Source of the DNA: Pseudomonadota bacterium
GTDB taxonomy: Bacteria > Pseudomonadota > Gammaproteobacteria > Xanthomonadales > Ahniellaceae
Direction: 5' to 3'
NCBI GenBank assembly: GCA_022843465.1
Contig: JALHNO010000006.1
Coordinates: 124,001-188,000 of the forward strand
Length of the DNA stretch: 64,000 nt
Shown: positions 9,013-17,361 of the stretch, one piece after another
Layout of the letters: each line of letters starts with the position of its first letter
How positions within the stretch are numbered: position 1 is the stretch's first letter
Made by a program: the position numbers and the translations under genes
The notes under the pieces: model-generated
What the model was told of the DNA's origin: nothing
Database searches by the model: none
Seen by the model: only the letters and a program-made list of their open reading frames with translations

Positions 9013-9762
9013 ATGGCAACTGTTCATGAAATCCAGGCCGATCGCCGCGAGCTAGAGGGGAAGGGTGCGAGCCGCCGCCTCCGCCACGCGGACAAGGTCC
9101 CGGCCGTGCTCTACGGCGCCAAAAAGGCTCCGGAAAGCATCCAGCTCGATCACAAGCTCGCAATGCTGTACTCGCAGAACGAGTGGTTCTACTCGTCCAT
9201 CCTGCTGATGAAGATCGGTGGCGAGACCCAGAAGGTGTTGCTCCGTGACATGCAGCGTCACGCCTTCAAGCCACGCATCACCCACCTCGATTTTCAGCGC
9301 GTTTCGGAGACCGAGAAACTGCGCCTGAAGGTGCCGTTGCACTTCGTCAATCAGGAAATTTCGCCCGCAGGCAAGACCGCTGGCGTGACCGTGACCCACG
9401 AGCTCAACGAAGTCGAAATCTACTGCCTGCCCAAGGACATCCCCGAGTTCGTCGAGGTCGATCTGTCCGAGCTGAAGGAAGGCGATATCGTGCATCTCTC
9501 CAGCCTCAAGCTGGGCGCTGGCGTCAGCATTCCGTCCCTGCGTCTGGGCAAGGAATACGATCTGGCCGTGGCCTTGGCCCGTATGGCGCGCGAAGAAGTC
9601 GAAATTGCTCCTGAGGGCGACGCCGCCGCTGCCGCACCCGCAAAAGGTGCAGCCCCGGCAAAGGGCGCAGCTGCAGCCAAGGGTGCAGCCCCTGCAAAGG
9701 GTGCTGCTCCGGCCAAGGGCGCAGCGCCTGCGAAGGGTGCGGCTCCTGCCAAGAAGAAGTAA
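9013..9762 (+). CDS. rplY: 50S ribosomal protein L25/general stress protein Ctc
   Basis: A 249-residue long-form L25 (Ctc type) that binds 5S rRNA. The N-terminal domain begins ATVHEIQADRRELEGKGASR and contains VPAVLYGAKK. The second beta domain holds KLRLKVPLHFVN and PEFVEVDLSELKEGD. The C-terminus is a low-complexity tail of alanine, proline, lysine and glycine, starting near residue 200 and ending PAKKK. It is built from six direct 18-base repeats (listed separately). GAGGAAG lies just before the start. The prs-rplY-pth order is conserved in gammaproteobacteria. Confidence 0.96.
   Translation: MATVHEIQADRRELEGKGASRRLRHADKVPAVLYGAKKAPESIQLDHKLAMLYSQNEWFYSSILLMKIGGETQKVLLRDMQRHAFKPRITHLDFQRVSETEKLRLKVPLHFVNQEISPAGKTAGVTVTHELNEVEIYCLPKDIPEFVEVDLSELKEGDIVHLSSLKLGAGVSIPSLRLGKEYDLAVALARMAREEVEIAPEGDAAAAAPAKGAAPAKGAAAAKGAAPAKGAAPAKGAAPAKGAAPAKKK
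9640..9747 (+). repeat. Six tandem 18-bp coding repeats in the rplY tail
   Basis: Units start at 9640, 9658, 9676, 9694, 9712 and 9730, each encoding AKGAAP (the second reads AKGAAA). Consensus is GCNAAGGGYGCNGCNCCN; units differ mainly at third positions. They are in frame and followed by AKKK and the stop. The array suggests expansion by slippage or unequal exchange within the gene. Confidence 0.93.
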
Positions 9763-9861
9763 CCGGCCGGCAACTGTCCGGCGGCAAGCTGGGCAGCGCT
9801 GGGGCGTGGGGGCCGGACCGGGGAATCGGTCCGTCTCCCCGCCGCAACCCAACGGGATCGC

Positions 9862-10440
9862 ATGAACGGCATCCGTCTCATCGTCGGGCTTGGCAATCCA
9901 GGTGGCGAGTACTCCAGAACCCGGCACAACGCCGGTTTCTGGTTTCTCGATGCTCTGGCCACCGAGCTGGGTGCCCGACTGGGCACTGACAGCAAGCTGC
10001 ATGCCGAGAACGGCAAGGTGATTGTGGGTGGCCAACCGGTCTGGTTGTTGAAGCCGGGCGCCTTCATGAATCGCAGTGGGCTGGCAGTCACCGCGGCGCA
10101 GCGCTATTTCAAGATTGCGCCCGAGGAAACCCTGGTCGCGCACGATGATCTGGACCTGCCAACCGGCACCGTCAGGCTGAAATTTGATGGCGGCCACGGC
10201 GGGCAAAATGGCTTGCGCGACATCATTGCGCAGCTGGGTCACGGGCAATTTCACCGGCTGCGCCTTGGTATCGGTCATCCCGGCCACAAGGATCAGGTAA
10301 CGCCCTGGGTTCTGGGTCGTCCCGGTCAGGACGATGAAAAGCGCATCCGGGGCGCAGTGGAGCGTGCGCTCCAGGAGGTGCCGGCACTGGTCTCCGGCGA
10401 GTTCGAGCGTGCAATGCGTCAGCTGCACTCCGCTAAGTAG
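9862..10440 (+). CDS. pth: Peptidyl-tRNA hydrolase
   Basis: A 192-residue enzyme that cleaves peptidyl-tRNA released from stalled ribosomes and recycles tRNA. Key features are the N-terminal [20 protein letters not shown] with the catalytic histidine in RHNAG, the substrate-contact asparagine in FMNRSG, the aspartate in VAHDDLDLP, and [12 protein letters not shown]. The length is typical. It lies 99 bp after rplY and 95 bp before ychF. Confidence 0.97.
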   Translation: MNGIRLIVGLGNPGGEYSRTRHNAGFWFLDALATELGARLGTDSKLHAENGKVIVGGQPVWLLKPGAFMNRSGLAVTAAQRYFKIAPEETLVAHDDLDLPTGTVRLKFDGGHGGQNGLRDIIAQLGHGQFHRLRLGIGHPGHKDQVTPWVLGRPGQDDEKRIRGAVERALQEVPALVSGEFERAMRQLHSAK

Positions 10441-10535
10441 CGAGCATTTGGGTTTGGTGCGTGTGGTGCCTGCGCCGGCAGATGGATCGGCGCGGCCCCC
10501 GCGCCAAACCCAAGTACTTGGCTCGAGGAATGGCA

Positions 10536-11627
10536 ATGGGCATCAAATGTGGAATCGTCGGGTTGCCCAATGTGGGCAAGTCGACCCTGTTCAATGCGTT
10601 GACCAAGGCCGGGATCCCGGCGGCCAATTACCCGTTCTGCACCATCGATCCCAATGTCGGCGTGGTGGCGGTGCCAGATCTGCGCTTGAAAGCGCTGTCA
10701 GCGATCGCGAAGCCGCTGAAGATCATCCCCACTGTCATCGAATTCGTTGACATTGCCGGTCTGGTCGCCGGTGCGTCCAAGGGTGAAGGTCTGGGCAACC
10801 AGTTTCTCGCCCATATCCGGGAGGTCGACGCCATCGCCCACGTGGTGCGCTGTTTCGAGCACGGCGACATCGTGCACGTTGCGGGCAAGATCGATCCGCT
10901 GGCTGATGTCGAGACCATCGATACCGAGCTGGCGTTGTCCGACCTTGATGCCGTCGACAAGGCGCTCAATCGCGCAGAGCGCTCGGCCAAGTCGGGCGAC
11001 AAGGAAGCCCTTGCTCGCAAACCTGTGCTGGAAAAGCTGGCCCGGGCCTTGAACGAAGGCAAGCCGGCGCGCAGTGTCGAACTTGATGCCGATGAGCGCG
11101 CGACCATCCGCGATCTGTTCCTGCTCACCATGAAGCCCCTGTTCTACGTCGCAAACGTCCGTGAAGATGGCTTCGAGAACAATCCCTTTCTGGACAAGTT
11201 GCGCGCCCATGCCGCTGCCGAGGGGGCAGAAGTCGTACCCGTTTGCGCCGCCATCGAAGAGGAAATATCGCAACTGGAGGACGAGGACAAGGGTGTCTTT
11301 CTCGCCGACCTTGGCCTAGACGAGCCCGGGCTGGATCGGGTGATCCGCGCCGCCTATGCACTGTTGGGGCTGCAGACCTACTTCACGGCCGGCGAAAAGG
11401 AAGTCCGGGCCTGGACCGTAAAGCGCGGCTCTACGGCGCCGCAGGCGGCTGGCGTCATACACACGGACTTCGAGCGCGGCTTCATTCGGGCCGAAACGAT
11501 CGCCTATGACGACTACATCAAGCACAAGGGCGAGGCCGGCGCCCGTGAAGTGGGGCGGCTGCGTCTGGAGGGCAAGGAGTACATCGTTCAGGAAGGTGAC
11601 GTTCTGCATTTCCGGTTCAACGTCTAG
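10536..11627 (+). CDS. ychF: Redox-regulated ribosome-associated ATPase YchF (OLA1 family)
   Basis: A 363-residue Obg-family P-loop NTPase, the same length as the E. coli protein, which prefers ATP. The Walker A motif GLPNVGKST is near the start. [20 protein letters not shown] follows, and the altered G4 region reads [12 protein letters not shown] domain closes the protein ([14 protein letters not shown] onwards). The ATG at 10536 is preferred over an ATG six bases earlier: the GAGGA ribosome site directly abuts the first ATG but is well spaced from the second, which also gives the family N-terminus [17 protein letters not shown]. Confidence 0.96.
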   Translation: MGIKCGIVGLPNVGKSTLFNALTKAGIPAANYPFCTIDPNVGVVAVPDLRLKALSAIAKPLKIIPTVIEFVDIAGLVAGASKGEGLGNQFLAHIREVDAIAHVVRCFEHGDIVHVAGKIDPLADVETIDTELALSDLDAVDKALNRAERSAKSGDKEALARKPVLEKLARALNEGKPARSVELDADERATIRDLFLLTMKPLFYVANVREDGFENNPFLDKLRAHAAAEGAEVVPVCAAIEEEISQLEDEDKGVFLADLGLDEPGLDRVIRAAYALLGLQTYFTAGEKEVRAWTVKRGSTAPQAAGVIHTDFERGFIRAETIAYDDYIKHKGEAGAREVGRLRLEGKEYIVQEGDVLHFRFNV

Positions 11628-11683
11628 GCACGGCGCGAATTGCAGCGCCGGGAACTTTCGCCGCAAATTCCGTTCCAATTAGC

Positions 11684-11712
11684 TTGACATCATGGTCCCC
11701 GATGGCCAGAAT
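11684..11712 (+). promoter_or_regulatory. Sigma70 promoter of the tRNA-Tyr-Gly-Thr-tuf operon
   Basis: TTGACA at 11684-11689 and CAGAAT at 11707-11712 are spaced by exactly 17 bases, immediately before the tRNA-Tyr gene. The stretch after the -10 box (GCGCGG) is GC-rich, as in stable-RNA promoters under stringent control. The transcription start is expected near 11718-11720, a few bases before the mature tRNA. Confidence 0.75.
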
Positions 11713-11724
11713 GCGCGGCTCCGT

Positions 11725-11810
11725 GGAGGGATACCCAAGCGGCCAACGGGGGCAGACTGTAAATCTGCTGGCTCATGCCTTCGGTGGTTCGAATCCACCT
11801 CCCTCCACCA
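11725..11810 (+). tRNA. tRNA-Tyr (anticodon GTA)
   Basis: An 86-nt class II tRNA with a long variable arm. The acceptor GGAGGGA (11725-11731) pairs with TCCCTCC (11800-11806), followed by A and CCA. The anticodon stem GCAGA/TCTGC encloses CTGTAAA, with GTA at 11759-11761. It is first in the tRNA cluster ahead of tuf, the classical tyrU-glyT-thrT-tufB order. Confidence 0.97.
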
Positions 11811-11853
11811 GTAGATTTTGCAGTATCGCGGTGCCAAAGAATCAGTCGGAACG

Positions 11854-12011
<158 letters not shown>

Positions 12012-12024
12012 AGTTGAAAGTTTC

Positions 12025-12100
12025 GCTCACGTAGCTCAGTCGGTAGAGCACCTCCTTGGTAAGGAGGAGGTCGATGGTTCGATTCCATTCGTGAGCACCA
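12025..12100 (+). tRNA. tRNA-Thr (anticodon GGT)
   Basis: A 76-nt cloverleaf. The acceptor GCTCACG (12025-12031) pairs with CGTGAGC (12090-12096), then A and CCA at 12098-12100. The anticodon stem CCTCC/GGAGG encloses TTGGTAA with GGT at 12058-12060. It is third in the tRNA cluster and lies 37 bp before tuf. Confidence 0.97.
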
Positions 12101-12137
12101 CCCCATCAAAACCAATCAGTTTTCGGAGTCAGCCGCC

Positions 12138-13328
12138 ATGGCCAAGGAAAAGTTCGAGCGCAAGAAGCCGCACGTGAACGTGGGAACGATCGGTCACGTG
12201 GATCACGGAAAGACGACGCTGACGGCGGCGCTGACGAAGATTGGCGCAGAGCGTTTTGGCGGCGAGTTCAAGGCGTACGACCAGATCGACGCGGCGCCGG
12301 AAGAGAAGGCGCGCGGCATCACGATCTCGACGGCGCACGTTGAGTATGAGTCGCCGAACCGCCACTACGCGCACGTTGACTGCCCGGGCCATGCTGACTA
12401 TGTGAAGAACATGATCACGGGTGCGGCGCAGATGGATGGCGCGATCCTGGTGTGTTCGGCAGCTGACGGCCCGATGCCGCAGACCCGCGAGCACATTCTG
12501 CTGGCGCGTCAGGTGGGTGTGCCGTACATCGTGGTGTTCCTGAACAAGGCCGACATGGTGGACGACGCCGAGCTGCTTGAGCTGGTCGAGATGGAAGTGC
12601 GCGAGTTGCTGTCGAAGTACAACTTCCCTGGCGACGACACGCCGATCATCCGCGGTTCGGCGCTGAAGGCGCTTGAGGGTGACCAGAGCGAAATCGGCGT
12701 GCCGGCGATCATCAAGCTGGTGGAGGCGCTGGACAGCTACATTCCGCAGCCGATGCGCGACGTGGAAAAGCCGTTCCTGATGCCGGTGGAAGACGTGTTC
12801 TCGATTTCGGGACGCGGCACGGTGGTGACGGGACGCATTGAGCGTGGCGTGATCAAGGTGGGCGAGGAAATCGAGATTGTCGGTATTCGTCCGACGGTGA
12901 AGACGACGGTGACGGGCGTTGAGATGTTCCGCAAGCTGCTGGATCGTGGCGAGGCGGGCGACAACGCGGGTCTGCTGCTGCGCGGCACCAAGCGCGACGA
13001 CGTGGAGCGCGGCCAGGTGCTGTGCAAGCCGGGTTCACAGACCCCGCACACGGAGTTCGAGGCTGAGGTGTACGTGCTGTCGAAGGAAGAAGGCGGTCGT
13101 CATACGCCGTTCTTCAAGGGTTACCGCCCGCAGTTCTATTTCCGCACGACGGACGTGACTGGCGCCTGCCAGCTGCCGGAAGGCGTGGAGATGGTGATGC
13201 CGGGTGACAACGTGAAGATGGTGGTGACGCTGATTGCGCCGATCGCCATGGATGAAGGTCTTCGTTTTGCGATTCGCGAAGGTGGCCGCACCGTCGGCGC
13301 CGGCGTCGTCGCAAAGGTCATCAAGTAA
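12138..13328 (+). CDS. tuf: Translation elongation factor Tu, copy 1
   Basis: A 396-residue EF-Tu, the GTPase that delivers aminoacyl-tRNA to the ribosome. The P-loop GHVDHGKT is at residues 19-26. DCPGHADYV and NKADMVD are the next two GTPase motifs, followed by the two beta-barrel domains, ending in [11 protein letters not shown]. This copy closes the tRNA-Tyr-Gly-Thr operon, as tufB does in E. coli. The nucleotide sequence is identical to copy 2 (28938-30128) from codon 5 to the stop; only codons 2-4 differ, all silently. Threonine is encoded by ACG in 20 of 25 cases in my hand count, unlike neighbouring translation genes. Confidence 0.99.
   Translation: MAKEKFERKKPHVNVGTIGHVDHGKTTLTAALTKIGAERFGGEFKAYDQIDAAPEEKARGITISTAHVEYESPNRHYAHVDCPGHADYVKNMITGAAQMDGAILVCSAADGPMPQTREHILLARQVGVPYIVVFLNKADMVDDAELLELVEMEVRELLSKYNFPGDDTPIIRGSALKALEGDQSEIGVPAIIKLVEALDSYIPQPMRDVEKPFLMPVEDVFSISGRGTVVTGRIERGVIKVGEEIEIVGIRPTVKTTVTGVEMFRKLLDRGEAGDNAGLLLRGTKRDDVERGQVLCKPGSQTPHTEFEAEVYVLSKEEGGRHTPFFKGYRPQFYFRTTDVTGACQLPEGVEMVMPGDNVKMVVTLIAPIAMDEGLRFAIREGGRTVGAGVVAKVIK
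12150..13328 (+). repeat. 1179-bp direct repeat, tuf copy 1 (second copy at 28950-30128)
   Basis: The two copies are offset by exactly 16,800 bases and I see no difference between them from codon 5 through the stop codon. Identity ends abruptly at both gene edges: upstream flanks and codons 2-4 differ, and downstream sequence diverges right after TAA. This is the pattern expected of recent gene conversion limited to the coding region. Confidence 0.95.
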
Positions 13329-13424
13329 TACTGCTGGCGCGGGTGTCTCGGCACCCGGACCGGTTTAAATACGATGCGGGCGGCGGGCCGAGAGCTTGCC
13401 GTCCGCTTTGGCTTGATCTGCAAC

Positions 13425-13500
<76 letters not shown>

Positions 13501-13548
13501 ACTTAGGTGAACATCGCGCGGGTAACTCCGTCGGTGTCAGGAAAACGA

Positions 13549-13935
13549 ATGAACGCACAAGTGGATTCCAGCGGATTCAGCAACAGCGACAAGACCAAGC
13601 TCTGGCTTGCAATCGCCGTCGCAACGGCCGGACTGGTAGCTTTCTACTGGCTCGAGGGACGCTATTCGATGTGGGCCCGCAGTGGTCTGCTGATCGGTGG
13701 CTTCGTGTTGGCGATCCTGTTCATCGCGTTCTCCGGTTTTGGCCGATTCCTGCGTGAGTATGCTGTCGAGTCTCATTTTGAACTGCGCAAGATTGTGTGG
13801 CCGACGCGGCAGGAGACGGTGCAGACTACCCTGGTGATCGCTGTGGTTGTGATCATTGTCAGCCTGATGCTCTTTGCATTCGACTCGACACTGGGTTTCG
13901 TTTTCCGCTGGTTGTTCAGCGCCTCTTTCACCTGA
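13549..13935 (+). CDS. secE: Preprotein translocase subunit SecE
   Basis: A 128-residue inner-membrane subunit of the SecYEG channel. Three membrane helices are predicted near residues 18-35, 45-62 and 92-112, the three-helix form of gammaproteobacteria. The conserved cytoplasmic hinge is [12 protein letters not shown] at about 78-89. The ATG at 13549 is chosen because AGGA lies six bases before it; an upstream in-frame ATG at 13507 directly follows the tRNA-Trp end and has no good ribosome site. nusG follows after 13 bp. Confidence 0.93.
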   Translation: MNAQVDSSGFSNSDKTKLWLAIAVATAGLVAFYWLEGRYSMWARSGLLIGGFVLAILFIAFSGFGRFLREYAVESHFELRKIVWPTRQETVQTTLVIAVVVIIVSLMLFAFDSTLGFVFRWLFSASFT

Positions 13936-13948
13936 TCTGGAGGCGAGC

Positions 13949-14509
13949 ATGAGCAAACGCTGGTATGTGGTCCACGCCTATTCGGGGTTCGAGCATCAGG
14001 TCGCGCGATCGCTGCGCGATCGCGTCGCCCGCGCCGCAATGGAAGAGAAGATCGGTGAGGTCCTGGTGCCCACTGAAGAAGTGATCGAAATGCGCGCGGG
14101 TCAAAAGCGCAAGAGCGAGCGCAAGTTTTTTCCAGGCTATGTGCTTGTGCAGATCGAGACCAGTTCGGATGACGGCAAGATCAGGATTGACGATGAATCC
14201 TGGCATCTGATCAAGGAAACGCCCAAGGTGATGGGCTTCATCGGTGGCACGGCCGAGCGCCCGCTGCCGATCAAGGACTCCGAGGCGGATGTGATCCTGC
14301 GCCGGGTTCAGGACGGCGCCGACAAGCCGCGTCCGAAGATTCTGTTCGAGCCAGGCCAACTGGTTCGTGTTACCGAAGGGCCGTTCAACGATTTCCACGG
14401 GACCGTCGAAGAAGTCAATTATGAAAAGAGTCGCCTGCGTGTGGCGGTTCTGATTTTCGGGCGTTCCACACCTGTCGAGCTTGAGTTCGGTCAGGTGGAG
14501 AAAGCCTAA
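13949..14509 (+). CDS. nusG: Transcription termination/antitermination factor NusG
   Basis: A 186-residue RNA polymerase elongation factor that links polymerase to Rho or to ribosomal S10. The N-terminal NGN domain begins [17 protein letters not shown] and contains [11 protein letters not shown]. The C-terminal KOW domain is around residues 133-186 ([20 protein letters not shown]). The start ATG follows a GGAGG site. It is co-oriented with secE and followed by rplK after 104 bp. Confidence 0.97.
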   Translation: MSKRWYVVHAYSGFEHQVARSLRDRVARAAMEEKIGEVLVPTEEVIEMRAGQKRKSERKFFPGYVLVQIETSSDDGKIRIDDESWHLIKETPKVMGFIGGTAERPLPIKDSEADVILRRVQDGADKPRPKILFEPGQLVRVTEGPFNDFHGTVEEVNYEKSRLRVAVLIFGRSTPVELEFGQVEKA

Positions 14510-14613
14510 GGGTGTGATGGAAGTGTCAGTTCCGCACTGGAGCTGGTCGCTGCACATCACCGTATTCAACTAGCGAGGAGCCGCAAGGCGCCAGTACTCG
14601 CAGGAGACTTGTC

Positions 14614-15042
14614 ATGGCAAAGAAAGTAGTTGGTTATATCAAGCTGCAGGTGAAGGCCGGTCAGGCCAACCCCTCGCCGCCCGTCGGTCCGGCGCTCGGT
14701 CAGCGCGGACTGAACATCATGGAATTCTGCAAGGCGTTCAACGCCGCGACGCAGAAGATGGAGCCCGGTATCCCCATTCCGGTCATCATCACTGCCTATT
14801 CCGACCGCAGCTTCACCTTCATCACGAAGACCCCGCCGGCGTCGATTCTGCTCAAGAAGGCAGTGGGCATCCAGTCTGGCTCCAAGCGTCCGAACACCGA
14901 GAAGGTGGGCAAGGTCACGCGTGCCCAGCTTGAGGCGATCGCTACGCAGAAGATGGCGGATCTCACCGCAGCAAGCATGGATGCGGCAGTTCGCACCATC
15001 GCGGGCAGCGCGCGCAGCATGGGTCTGGTGGTGGAGGGTTGA
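14614..15042 (+). CDS. rplK: 50S ribosomal protein L11
   Basis: A 142-residue protein that binds the GTPase-associated centre of 23S rRNA together with L10. [20 protein letters not shown] at the N-terminus, the proline-rich [18 protein letters not shown] and the C-terminal RNA-binding [14 protein letters not shown]-like segment are all typical. The start follows AGGAG. The stop lies two bases before the rplA ATG. Confidence 0.98.
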   Translation: MAKKVVGYIKLQVKAGQANPSPPVGPALGQRGLNIMEFCKAFNAATQKMEPGIPIPVIITAYSDRSFTFITKTPPASILLKKAVGIQSGSKRPNTEKVGKVTRAQLEAIATQKMADLTAASMDAAVRTIAGSARSMGLVVEG

Positions 15043-15044
15043 TC

Positions 15045-15749
15045 ATGGCAAATATCAGCAAGCGTTACCGTTCCATCCAGGACACCGTTGCGGCCGGCAA
15101 AAGCTACGCCATCGACGATGCACTGAACATCATCAAGAACAACGCCAAGGCGAAGTTCAACGAGTCCGTTGACGTGGCAATCCGCCTCGGCATCGACGCC
15201 AAGAAGTCGGATCAGGGCGTGCGTGGCTCTACCGTGCTGCCCAATGGCACCGGCAAGACCGTGCGCGTGGCCGTGTTCTGCCCGACCGGCGCCAAGGCTG
15301 AGGAAGCCCTGGCGGCAGGTGCCGATGCGGTCGGTATGGATGACCTGGCCGAGAAGATGCAGGCCGGTGATCTGAACTACGGCGTCGTCATCGCAACACC
15401 GGACGCGATGCGCGTTGTCGGCAAGCTCGGCCAGTTGCTCGGTCCGCGTGGACTGATGCCGAATCCGAAGGTGGGTACGGTCACTGCCGATGTCGCAACC
15501 GCGATCAAGAATGCGAAGGGTGGACAGGTTCGCTACCGCAACGACAAGGCCGGCATCATTCACTGCAGCATCGGCAAGGCAAATTTCGATCTGGAAGCCT
15601 TGAAGGGCAACCTCACCGCCTTGTTGAGCGACGTCGTCCGTGCCAAGCCGTCGACGGCAAAGGGCCAGTATCTCGTCAAGATCTCGCTCTCCAGCACCAT
15701 GGGCGTCGGAATCACGGTTGATGCCGCCACGCTGACGCTGGGCAAGTGA
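15045..15749 (+). CDS. rplA: 50S ribosomal protein L1
   Basis: A 234-residue L1-stalk protein, normally also the translational repressor of the L11 operon. The N-terminus [12 protein letters not shown] and the signature [18 protein letters not shown] are present. The ATG at 15045 is used, not the TTG two codons earlier, because GGAGGG precedes it at a good distance. It follows rplK by two bases, consistent with coupled translation. Confidence 0.98.
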   Translation: MANISKRYRSIQDTVAAGKSYAIDDALNIIKNNAKAKFNESVDVAIRLGIDAKKSDQGVRGSTVLPNGTGKTVRVAVFCPTGAKAEEALAAGADAVGMDDLAEKMQAGDLNYGVVIATPDAMRVVGKLGQLLGPRGLMPNPKVGTVTADVATAIKNAKGGQVRYRNDKAGIIHCSIGKANFDLEALKGNLTALLSDVVRAKPSTAKGQYLVKISLSSTMGVGITVDAATLTLGK

Positions 15750-16170
15750 TGTTCCGCTGATCCCGAGGGGTCAGCAAAAGCTCTACCCGGTGATCGTTTC
15801 GATCGCCGAACAATTTTGAGGGCTGACCCGACGTTCCCGTCGGGATGGCCGTCAAAGACCACAGGTGGTGTACCCCTGCGTGGCAAGACGCCACAGACCT
15901 TCGGGTCACAGTCAGGGTGAGCCTTAATCGGGAAGGATGCCGACCTGCGTAGATGGTGCCGCCCTCCGAAGCAATTCGGAAACTGGCCACCAACTTCCGG
16001 CTCTGCCGGCGGTCGGCGCGAAGGATCGCACCGCCCGAGAAATATCCGCTATGGCTGCGCAGGACGCGCTGCCATGGAGCCAGAGGATCGTGTTGGCCCC
16101 GTTCTGTTGTCCCCGCGCAAGCGGTGAAGATTTCCGGGTACTTCGCTTTCCCAAGTTCGGAGGTAATGCA
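15750..16170 (+). promoter_or_regulatory. rplJ leader: probable L10(L7/L12) autoregulatory RNA region and promoter
   Basis: This 421-bp stretch between rplA and rplJ carries no credible gene and has several complementary blocks. For example GGGTCAGC at 15769-15776 can pair with GCTGACCC near 15822. In gammaproteobacteria this interval holds the rplJL promoter and the structured leader bound by L10-L12 for feedback control. The CTGCGTAGATGGTG block near 15945 looks like the conserved part of that leader. Assignment rests on position and general resemblance; no covariance search was possible. Confidence 0.65.
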
Positions 16171-16704
16171 ATGCCGCTCAATCTGGAACAGAAGAAAGAG
16201 CTCGTTGCCGAACTGGCGGATGTGGCTGCCAAAGCGCATTCAATGGTTGCCGCCGAGTATTCAGGTCTTACGGTGTCCCAGCTGACCCAGCTTCGCAACA
16301 AGGCGCGCCAGAATGGCGTGTTCCTCAAGGTTGCGAAGAATACGCTGGTTCGTCGTGCAGTAGAGGGTACGGACTTTGCGTGCGTCCAGGACGCGCTCAA
16401 GGGACCGATGATTTATGCCTTCTCCGAAGAAGATCCGGGTGCTGCCGGTCGGTTGATCAAGGATTTCGCCAAAGGCAATGACAAGCTGCAAGCCAAGGTT
16501 GTTTCGATCGGAGGCCAGCTGTATCCGGGCTCCCATATCGAGCGTCTGGCTTCGCTCCCGACCCGTGATCAAGCGCTGTCCATGCTGCTTGGCGTGATGA
16601 AGGCACCGATCGAGAAACTCGTTCGCACCCTCATTGAGCCAGCCGCCATGGTGACGCGTGCGGTCAAGGCCGTCGGTGACCAAAAGCAAGCTCAAGCCAG
16701 CTAA
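16171..16704 (+). CDS. rplJ: 50S ribosomal protein L10
   Basis: A 177-residue stalk-base protein that anchors L7/L12 dimers to the ribosome and represses its own operon. The N-terminus [20 protein letters not shown] and the segment [19 protein letters not shown] are L10-like. The C-terminal helix that holds L12 dimers ends in [12 protein letters not shown]. The ATG at 16171 follows GGAGG; longer in-frame extensions would run into the leader and are rejected. rplL follows after 48 bp. Confidence 0.97.
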   Translation: MPLNLEQKKELVAELADVAAKAHSMVAAEYSGLTVSQLTQLRNKARQNGVFLKVAKNTLVRRAVEGTDFACVQDALKGPMIYAFSEEDPGAAGRLIKDFAKGNDKLQAKVVSIGGQLYPGSHIERLASLPTRDQALSMLLGVMKAPIEKLVRTLIEPAAMVTRAVKAVGDQKQAQAS

Positions 16705-16752
16705 TCCCTTTCGGCTGATTGTTTCAACATCAAAACATAGAGGTAATTCACC

Positions 16753-17130
16753 ATGGCCGTTTCAAAAGAAGACATTCTCGACGCAATCGCCAAGATGTCG
16801 CTGATCGACATCACCGATCTGGTCAAGATGATGGAAGAGAAGTTCGGCGTCACCGCCGCCGCCCCGGTCGCTATGGCTGCCGGTCCGGCCGCCGCCGCCG
16901 CCGCTCCGGTTGAAGAGAAGACCGAGTTCACTGTCGTGCTGAAGGCCGCCGGTGAGAAGAAGGTCGAAGTGATCAAGGCTGTTCGCGCGATCACTGGCCT
17001 GGGTCTGAAGGAAGCCAAGGATCTGGTCGAGTCCGCTCCGGCGACCGTCAAGGATGCAGTAAGCAAGGCCGACTCCGACAAGTTCAAGAAAGAACTCGAG
17101 GCAGCTGGCGCCACGGTTGAGCTGAAGTAA
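16753..17130 (+). CDS. rplL: 50S ribosomal protein L7/L12
   Basis: A 125-residue stalk protein that recruits translational GTPases. The N-terminal dimerisation domain ([20 protein letters not shown]) is followed by an alanine/proline hinge at about residues 36-53. The C-terminal domain contains [20 protein letters not shown] and [12 protein letters not shown]. The length is typical. A GAGGT ribosome site precedes the start. Confidence 0.98.
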   Translation: MAVSKEDILDAIAKMSLIDITDLVKMMEEKFGVTAAAPVAMAAGPAAAAAAPVEEKTEFTVVLKAAGEKKVEVIKAVRAITGLGLKEAKDLVESAPATVKDAVSKADSDKFKKELEAAGATVELK

Positions 17131-17167
17131 GGCTCAATTTGAAGCTCGGGATTTTTCCGGGCGCGGC

Positions 17168-17195
17168 AAGGCTGGGGGTGAAAGCCCCCGGCCTT
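17168..17195 (+). other. Stem-loop in the rplL-rpoB gap (attenuator or RNase III site candidate)
   Basis: AAGGCTGGGGG (17168-17178) pairs with CCCCCGGCCTT (17185-17195), 11 pairs including one T-G, around a six-base loop. It lies in the 231-bp space between rplL and rpoB, where E. coli has a partial terminator and an RNase III cleavage site. Only ATCGTG follows, not a T tract, so an efficient terminator is unlikely. The role is inferred from position. Confidence 0.6.
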
Positions 17196-17361
17196 ATCGT
17201 GTTTCAGATATTCGTCAATGCATTCGCAAGGATTCATGCATATGGCGAATGGTGGAATGCGGTTCCAGCTGGGAACCGGCGCCATTCGCGATCTGCATTA
17301 ACCAGGGAACTCCGGACCTTGAGCCAGAGCCTCCCCATCAACCAAGGGTGGTAGCGCGACC

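Noticed and set aside
9640-9747. rplY repeats as a CRISPR array
   Set aside because: Units are contiguous without spacers and encode an in-frame protein tail.
13329-13424. Promoter for tRNA-Trp and secE (TTTAAATACGAT near 13363-13375)
   Set aside because: No acceptable -35 hexamer is found at the required distance; the genes may be read from the tuf operon or an unseen promoter.
15937-16170. Long N-terminal extension of L10 into its leader
   Set aside because: L10 begins at [10 protein letters not shown] with a good ribosome site at 16171; the upstream frame covers the regulatory leader.
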